A DNA stretch of 9,370 bases from Hyphomonas sp. (lineage in GTDB: Bacteria > Pseudomonadota > Alphaproteobacteria > Caulobacterales > Hyphomonadaceae). Position 1 is the first letter of the stretch, and each line of letters starts with the position of its first letter. The notes beneath the pieces are model-generated. The model saw only the letters and a list, made by a program, of their open reading frames with translations. It was not told where the DNA came from and did no database searches. Shown here piece by piece: positions 6,901 through 9,370 of the stretch. The position numbers were made by a program, and so were the translations under genes. The stretch lies in assembly GCA_024743015.1 (NCBI GenBank), contig JANSXJ010000126.1:1-9370 (forward strand), given 5' to 3'.

Positions 6901-7869
6901 GCACGCCTTTATGACAGCCGCAAACGCATCTTGGTCACTGGCGGTGCCGGTTTCATCGGCTCGCATCTCATCGACCGGCTGCTTGAGCAGGGTCACGAAG
7001 TTTTGTGCGCTGACAACCTGTTCACCGGAACCAAGCGCAACATCGATCAACTGCACAATCATCCGCGATTCGAGTTCATGCGGCATGACGTGACCTTTCC
7101 GCTCTATGTGGAGGTCGACGAGATCTATAATCTGGCCTGCCCGGCGTCGCCGGTGCATTACCAGCACGACCCCGTGCAGACGACCAAGACATCCGTCCAT
7201 GGTGCGATCAACATTCTGGGCCTTGCCAAGCGGCTCAAATGCAAGGTCTTCCAGGCCTCGACCAGCGAGGTCTATGGCGATCCGACCGTTCACCCGCAGC
7301 CCGAAACCTATTGGGGTAACGTCAACCCGATCGGTCCGCGTGCCTGCTATGACGAAGGCAAGCGTTGTGCGGAAACGCTGTTCTTTGACTACCACAACCA
7401 ACATGGTCTTGAGATCAAGGTCGCGCGGATTTTCAACACCTATGGCCCGCGCATGCATCCCGCCGACGGACGGGTCGTGTCCAATTTCATCATGCAGGCG
7501 CTGCGCGGTGAACCGATCACGGTCTATGGCGATGGCCTGCAGACGCGGTCCTTTTGTTACGTCGATGATCTAGTCGAGGGCTTTATCCGTCTTATGGAAA
7601 CCGGCGATGATGTTACCGGACCGGTCAATCTCGGCAACCCAGGAGAGTTCACGATGCTGGAGCTCGCCGAAAAGGCCATCGCCATGACGGGCTCGCAATC
7701 AGTTATCGTCCACAAGGAGCTTCCGGCCGACGACCCGCGCCAGCGTCAGCCGGACATCACCCGCGCAAAGACGCTGCTCGACTGGGAGCCGACCATCGAC
7801 CTTGACACCGGCCTCAAATGGACCATCGACTATTTCCGGAATCTTCTTAAGGAACTTGATCGAGTCTGA
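6898..7869 (+). CDS. UDP-glucuronate decarboxylase (UDP-xylose synthase)
   Basis: This enzyme converts UDP-glucuronate to UDP-xylose and CO2 through an NAD-bound 4-keto intermediate in the cytoplasm. The 323-residue protein is a full-length extended short-chain dehydrogenase: NAD-binding TGGAGFIG at 14-21, D39 for the ribose, the catalytic set T122, E124 (STSEVYGDP) and Y151/K155 (YDEGK), then [21 protein letters not shown] (177-197) and [12 protein letters not shown] (217-228). STSEVYGDP, the [16 protein letters not shown] block and [12 protein letters not shown] separate this family from dTDP-glucose dehydratases and UDP-glucose epimerases. TTG 6898 is chosen because AGGAG lies at proper distance and no in-frame ATG is near. 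It closes the same-strand polysaccharide gene group and would supply a pentose donor to one of the neighbouring glycosyltransferases. UDP-glucuronate would have to come from a UDP-glucose dehydrogenase encoded elsewhere. The call is very likely; xylose in the product polymer is inference. Confidence 0.95.
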   Translation: MARLYDSRKRILVTGGAGFIGSHLIDRLLEQGHEVLCADNLFTGTKRNIDQLHNHPRFEFMRHDVTFPLYVEVDEIYNLACPASPVHYQHDPVQTTKTSVHGAINILGLAKRLKCKVFQASTSEVYGDPTVHPQPETYWGNVNPIGPRACYDEGKRCAETLFFDYHNQHGLEIKVARIFNTYGPRMHPADGRVVSNFIMQALRGEPITVYGDGLQTRSFCYVDDLVEGFIRLMETGDDVTGPVNLGNPGEFTMLELAEKAIAMTGSQSVIVHKELPADDPRQRQPDITRAKTLLDWEPTIDLDTGLKWTIDYFRNLLKELDRV

Positions 7870-7919
7870 CTGCGCCAATCAGCGGGACCTAAGGAATTAT
7901 CGACCTAGCCATCGTTTGC

Positions 7920-7942
7920 AGCTCATGGCGAATGCCTGAGCT
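7920..7942. terminator. Hairpin between convergent genes, possible weak terminator
   Basis: AGCTCA (7920-7925) pairs with TGAGCT (7937-7942), and the inner GGC (7927-7929) pairs with GCC (7934-7936). This gives a 9-bp stem with one bulged T and a GAAT loop. It lies in the 79-bp gap where the decarboxylase and recombinase genes converge, a place where a two-way terminator is expected. No T run follows on either strand, so intrinsic termination is doubtful. Confidence 0.35.
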
Positions 7943-7948
7943 CTGATC

Positions 7949-8851
7949 TCACGCCCAGACATTCTGCTCGGCCTGCTCGAGGTAGCGTACGAGCACATTC
8001 ACCGATTTCCAGCCGCCGGCCCGCATGATGGCGGCCATGTCGAATCTGCGGGTCAGCAGATCCTGTGCGGCCCCGACCCGCATCGAATGGCCGCTGAATG
8101 CGCTGATCTCATCGGCATGGAAGCCGGCCTGTTCGGCGGCTCGCTTGACCAGCCGTTTGATGGTGGTCGTGCTGAGATCCCGGTTGATCGGCTTGCCCTG
8201 ATAGATCGGGCAGAAGAGGAACGGGCCGACCGGTCCACGCCATGCAATCCAATCGCGCACCAGGTTCGCCGTGCGCACGGACGTAAACGCGATGCGTCCC
8301 TGTCCGAACGGGTCAGCCTTGCTGCGCCTGATGAGAACGCGCAGCGTGCCGTCTTTTCTGTGTTCCAGGCCTGCATCGCGCAGAGCTACGAGTTCGGATC
8401 GTCGCGTCAGCAGTTCATAGCCGAGCGACAGCATGGCCCGGTTTCGGAGACCCCAGGGTGTGTCGGGCTGGGTTGCAAGGAATCGGTCGAGATAGTCGCG
8501 CGTCAGTCCCTTGGCCTGTTTCGGCCTCACGGCGCTGCGGCGCCGGACGCGTCGGAGCGACAGGTTGATCTCCTCGTCATGAGTCGGGTTAGGCAGGCCA
8601 AGCAGCCTGTGGACCTTGCGGATCGCATAAAGGCGCCGGCGGACTGTCGCCGGCGCCTTTTCCTTGCCCTGAGCCTCAAGGAATTGGCAAACGGTTTGGA
8701 CCGCTGCCGGGAAAGGCGAAAGGCCTTGACTTTCGCACCATGCCTCGAAGGCCTCGACATCGGTGCGGTAGCTGCGCATGGTGGACGGCGCATAGGCGCC
8801 CTCGAGGCGTTTGAATTCGGAGCGCCAGTCGCTGTGCACATTGGTTCGCAT
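7949..8851 (-). CDS. Tyrosine recombinase / site-specific integrase
   Basis: The 300-residue protein has an N-terminal core-binding domain (about 1-105; YAPSTMRSYRTDVEAFEAWC typical) and a C-terminal catalytic domain with every expected residue: R150 (LLTRRSELVAL), K178 (IRRSKAD), H255-x-x-R258 (SGHSMRVGAAQDL), W281 (AGGWKS) and nucleophile Y290 (LVRYLEQ). It should cut and rejoin DNA at specific sites through a 3'-phosphotyrosine link. The size, and the lack of an extra N-terminal arm-binding domain or an integron-type insertion, place it nearer simple Cre/Xer-like recombinases than lambda-type integrases. The start is ATG at 8851-8849; AAGGA (8858-8854) precedes it by only 2 nt, a short spacing. 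It is divergent from an XRE regulator across 29 bp that hold a palindrome, and convergent with the polysaccharide genes. A strong 12-bp inverted repeat lies inside its coding sequence (8629-8660). I see no matching attachment site in the window, so target and cargo are unknown. Confidence 0.93.
   Translation of the reverse strand: MRTNVHSDWRSEFKRLEGAYAPSTMRSYRTDVEAFEAWCESQGLSPFPAAVQTVCQFLEAQGKEKAPATVRRRLYAIRKVHRLLGLPNPTHDEEINLSLRRVRRRSAVRPKQAKGLTRDYLDRFLATQPDTPWGLRNRAMLSLGYELLTRRSELVALRDAGLEHRKDGTLRVLIRRSKADPFGQGRIAFTSVRTANLVRDWIAWRGPVGPFLFCPIYQGKPINRDLSTTTIKRLVKRAAEQAGFHADEISAFSGHSMRVGAAQDLLTRRFDMAAIMRAGGWKSVNVLVRYLEQAEQNVWA
8629..8660. repeat. Perfect 12-bp inverted repeat inside the integrase gene
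   Basis: AAAGGCGCCGGC (8629-8640) and GCCGGCGCCTTT (8649-8660) are exact reverse complements with an 8-nt spacer (GGACTGTC); one further G-C pair (8641/8648) can extend the stem. T8661 gives a four-T run on the plus strand. On the minus strand it encodes KAPATVRRRL of the recombinase (about residues 65-74), and there the stem is followed by TTTATG. It has the shape of an intrinsic terminator on either strand but lies within a coding sequence. Confidence 0.7.
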
Positions 8852-8859
8852 GGTCCTTA

Positions 8860-8880
8860 TATGATAAAAAACTTATCATA
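8860..8880. promoter_or_regulatory. Palindromic operator with overlapping divergent -10 boxes
   Basis: TATGATAA (8860-8867) and TTATCATA (8873-8880) are perfect inverted repeats with a 5-nt A-rich spacer (8868-8872). They fill most of the 29-bp gap between the divergent recombinase (start 8851) and XRE regulator (start 8881) genes. Each arm begins with TATGAT, one base from the consensus -10 TATAAT, so promoters on both strands could overlap the site. No good -35 hexamer is seen on either side. The symmetry fits binding by a dimeric HTH protein, most simply the adjacent regulator repressing both genes. The palindrome is seen directly; its operator role is inferred. Confidence 0.7.
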
Positions 8881-9171
8881 ATGCAAGATGCAGAGATCAC
8901 CGGGTCGCAAATTCGTGCTGCGCGTGGGGCACTTGGCTTGTCGGTAAGAGAACTGTCCGAGCATACTGGCATCGGCTCGGCGACGCTCGTGCGTTACGAA
9001 GCTATTGACGATGTTCCGAAGTCGCGAAAAGGGCATCTTGAGACGCTTCGACGGTTTTTGGATGCTGCCGGAATCGAATTTATCGGTTCCCCCGACGACC
9101 GGCCCGGCATCCGGATTGGCACACCGAAGTCTAGACGCCCGCCGTCTGTGCCTCGCCCTTTGACCCGTTAG
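8881..9171 (+). CDS. Small XRE/Cro-type HTH transcriptional regulator
   Basis: The 96-residue protein begins with ITGSQIRAARGALGLSVREL, followed by SEHTGIGSATLVRYE (helix-turn-helix about 21-40) and a short LETLRRFLDAAGIEFIG segment (53-69). This matches the compact XRE family whose members usually end with an R.LE.AGIEFI stretch. It has no ligand-binding or peptidase domain and ends in a basic, Pro-rich tail (83-96). It is divergent from the recombinase, and its start codon directly abuts the 21-bp palindrome, so it is probably an autorepressor that also controls recombinase expression. No Shine-Dalgarno sequence precedes ATG 8881. If transcription starts from the TATGAT at 8860, the leader would be only about 9 nt, so translation may be nearly leaderless. 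Plasmid or phage repressors and antitoxins share this fold, but no toxin gene is adjacent. Confidence 0.88.
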   Translation: MQDAEITGSQIRAARGALGLSVRELSEHTGIGSATLVRYEAIDDVPKSRKGHLETLRRFLDAAGIEFIGSPDDRPGIRIGTPKSRRPPSVPRPLTR

Positions 9172-9208
9172 CAGCCCGTCCGGCAGTGGCCTGAAGAATC
9201 CAACTCAC

Positions 9209-9370
9209 TTGGACACCCTCTTTTTCATAGGATCGAAGCTGTTCTGGGTGCTCGCGCGGCCGGAGAGCTGGATCGTCATCCTGCAGCTCCTCGCGGTGAT
9301 TGCGATGAGCAGAGGCCGTGCCAAAGGGGCAATGCGCTATCTCATCGCCGCCCTTGCCTTTGTCCTGGTC
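9209..9370 (+). CDS. N-terminal part of a YdcF/ElyC/SanA-family (DUF218) membrane protein
   Basis: Fifty-four codons run open to the window edge from TTG 9209. They read LDTLFFIGSKLFWVLARPES, then WIVILQLLAVIAMSRGR, then AMRYLIAALAFVLV. Two hydrophobic segments (about 4-16 plus 21-33, and 43-54) around the SK.FW.L.RPESW motif resemble the N-terminal membrane anchor of YdcF/ElyC/SanA proteins, whose DUF218 domain would follow beyond the window. Members are linked to cell-envelope or peptidoglycan-precursor homeostasis, with mostly undefined biochemistry. The start is uncertain: a weak GAAG lies about 13 nt upstream and the frame stays open further upstream. The family assignment rests on the N-terminus only. 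Confidence 0.6.
   Translation, partial: MDTLFFIGSKLFWVLARPESWIVILQLLAVIAMSRGRAKGAMRYLIAALAFVLV

Noticed and set aside
6893..7093. ATG at 6893 as the start of the gene after the GT2 enzyme.
   Set aside because: It opens a frame with no recognisable protein and lies too close to AGGAG. TTG 6898 gives the full UDP-glucuronate decarboxylase at proper spacing.
8087..8881. A 264-codon plus-strand frame opposite the recombinase gene.
   Set aside because: It is antisense to a recombinase with every catalytic residue in place and has no recognisable domain.

Overview
The window looks like the chromosome or a large replicon of a GC-rich alphaproteobacterium. The grounds are codon use with G/C-rich third positions, several GTG/TTG starts, and protein sequences that resemble alphaproteobacterial polysaccharide genes. 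A sphingomonad, rhizobial or rhodobacterial host would all fit, and I cannot pick the genus from sequence alone. Most of the window is a surface-polysaccharide (exopolysaccharide, capsule or O-antigen type) biosynthesis region. An integrase/regulator module sits at its right-hand edge.

Layout. Positions 1-409 hold a decayed IS5-family transposase remnant, broken by an internal stop and apparently a deletion. It ends 7 nt before a polytopic membrane protein (417-1736) that resembles Wzy-type repeat-unit polymerases. Two GT4-type glycosyltransferases follow (1864-3078 and 3202-4353), separated by gaps of about 125 bp. A 450-bp stretch with no convincing gene (4354-4803) precedes a second gene group on the same strand: a WcaF-like hexapeptide acetyltransferase (4804-5361), a SAM methyltransferase broken by a frameshift (5358-5992, overlapping the acetyltransferase by ATGA), a GT2 glycosyltransferase with a WaaE-like layout (6031-6873), and a UDP-glucuronate decarboxylase (6898-7869).

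These genes can be read as one pathway. The decarboxylase makes UDP-xylose. The GT4 and GT2 enzymes add sugars to a lipid-linked repeat unit. The acetyltransferase and, when intact, the methyltransferase decorate it. The polymerase joins units on the periplasmic side. The window contains no initiating sugar-phosphate transferase, no flippase and no export or co-polymerase genes, so this is only part of the locus.

To the right, in convergent orientation, is a tyrosine recombinase (7949-8851, minus) with all expected catalytic residues. It is transcribed divergently from a small XRE-type HTH regulator (8881-9171, plus). Only 29 bp separate their start codons, and that gap contains a perfect inverted repeat with 8-bp arms and a 5-bp spacer (8860-8880). 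Each arm also contains a -10-like TATGAT. This compact regulator/operator/recombinase switch is the most interesting structure in the window. The window ends in the first 54 codons of a membrane protein resembling the YdcF/ElyC/SanA (DUF218) family.
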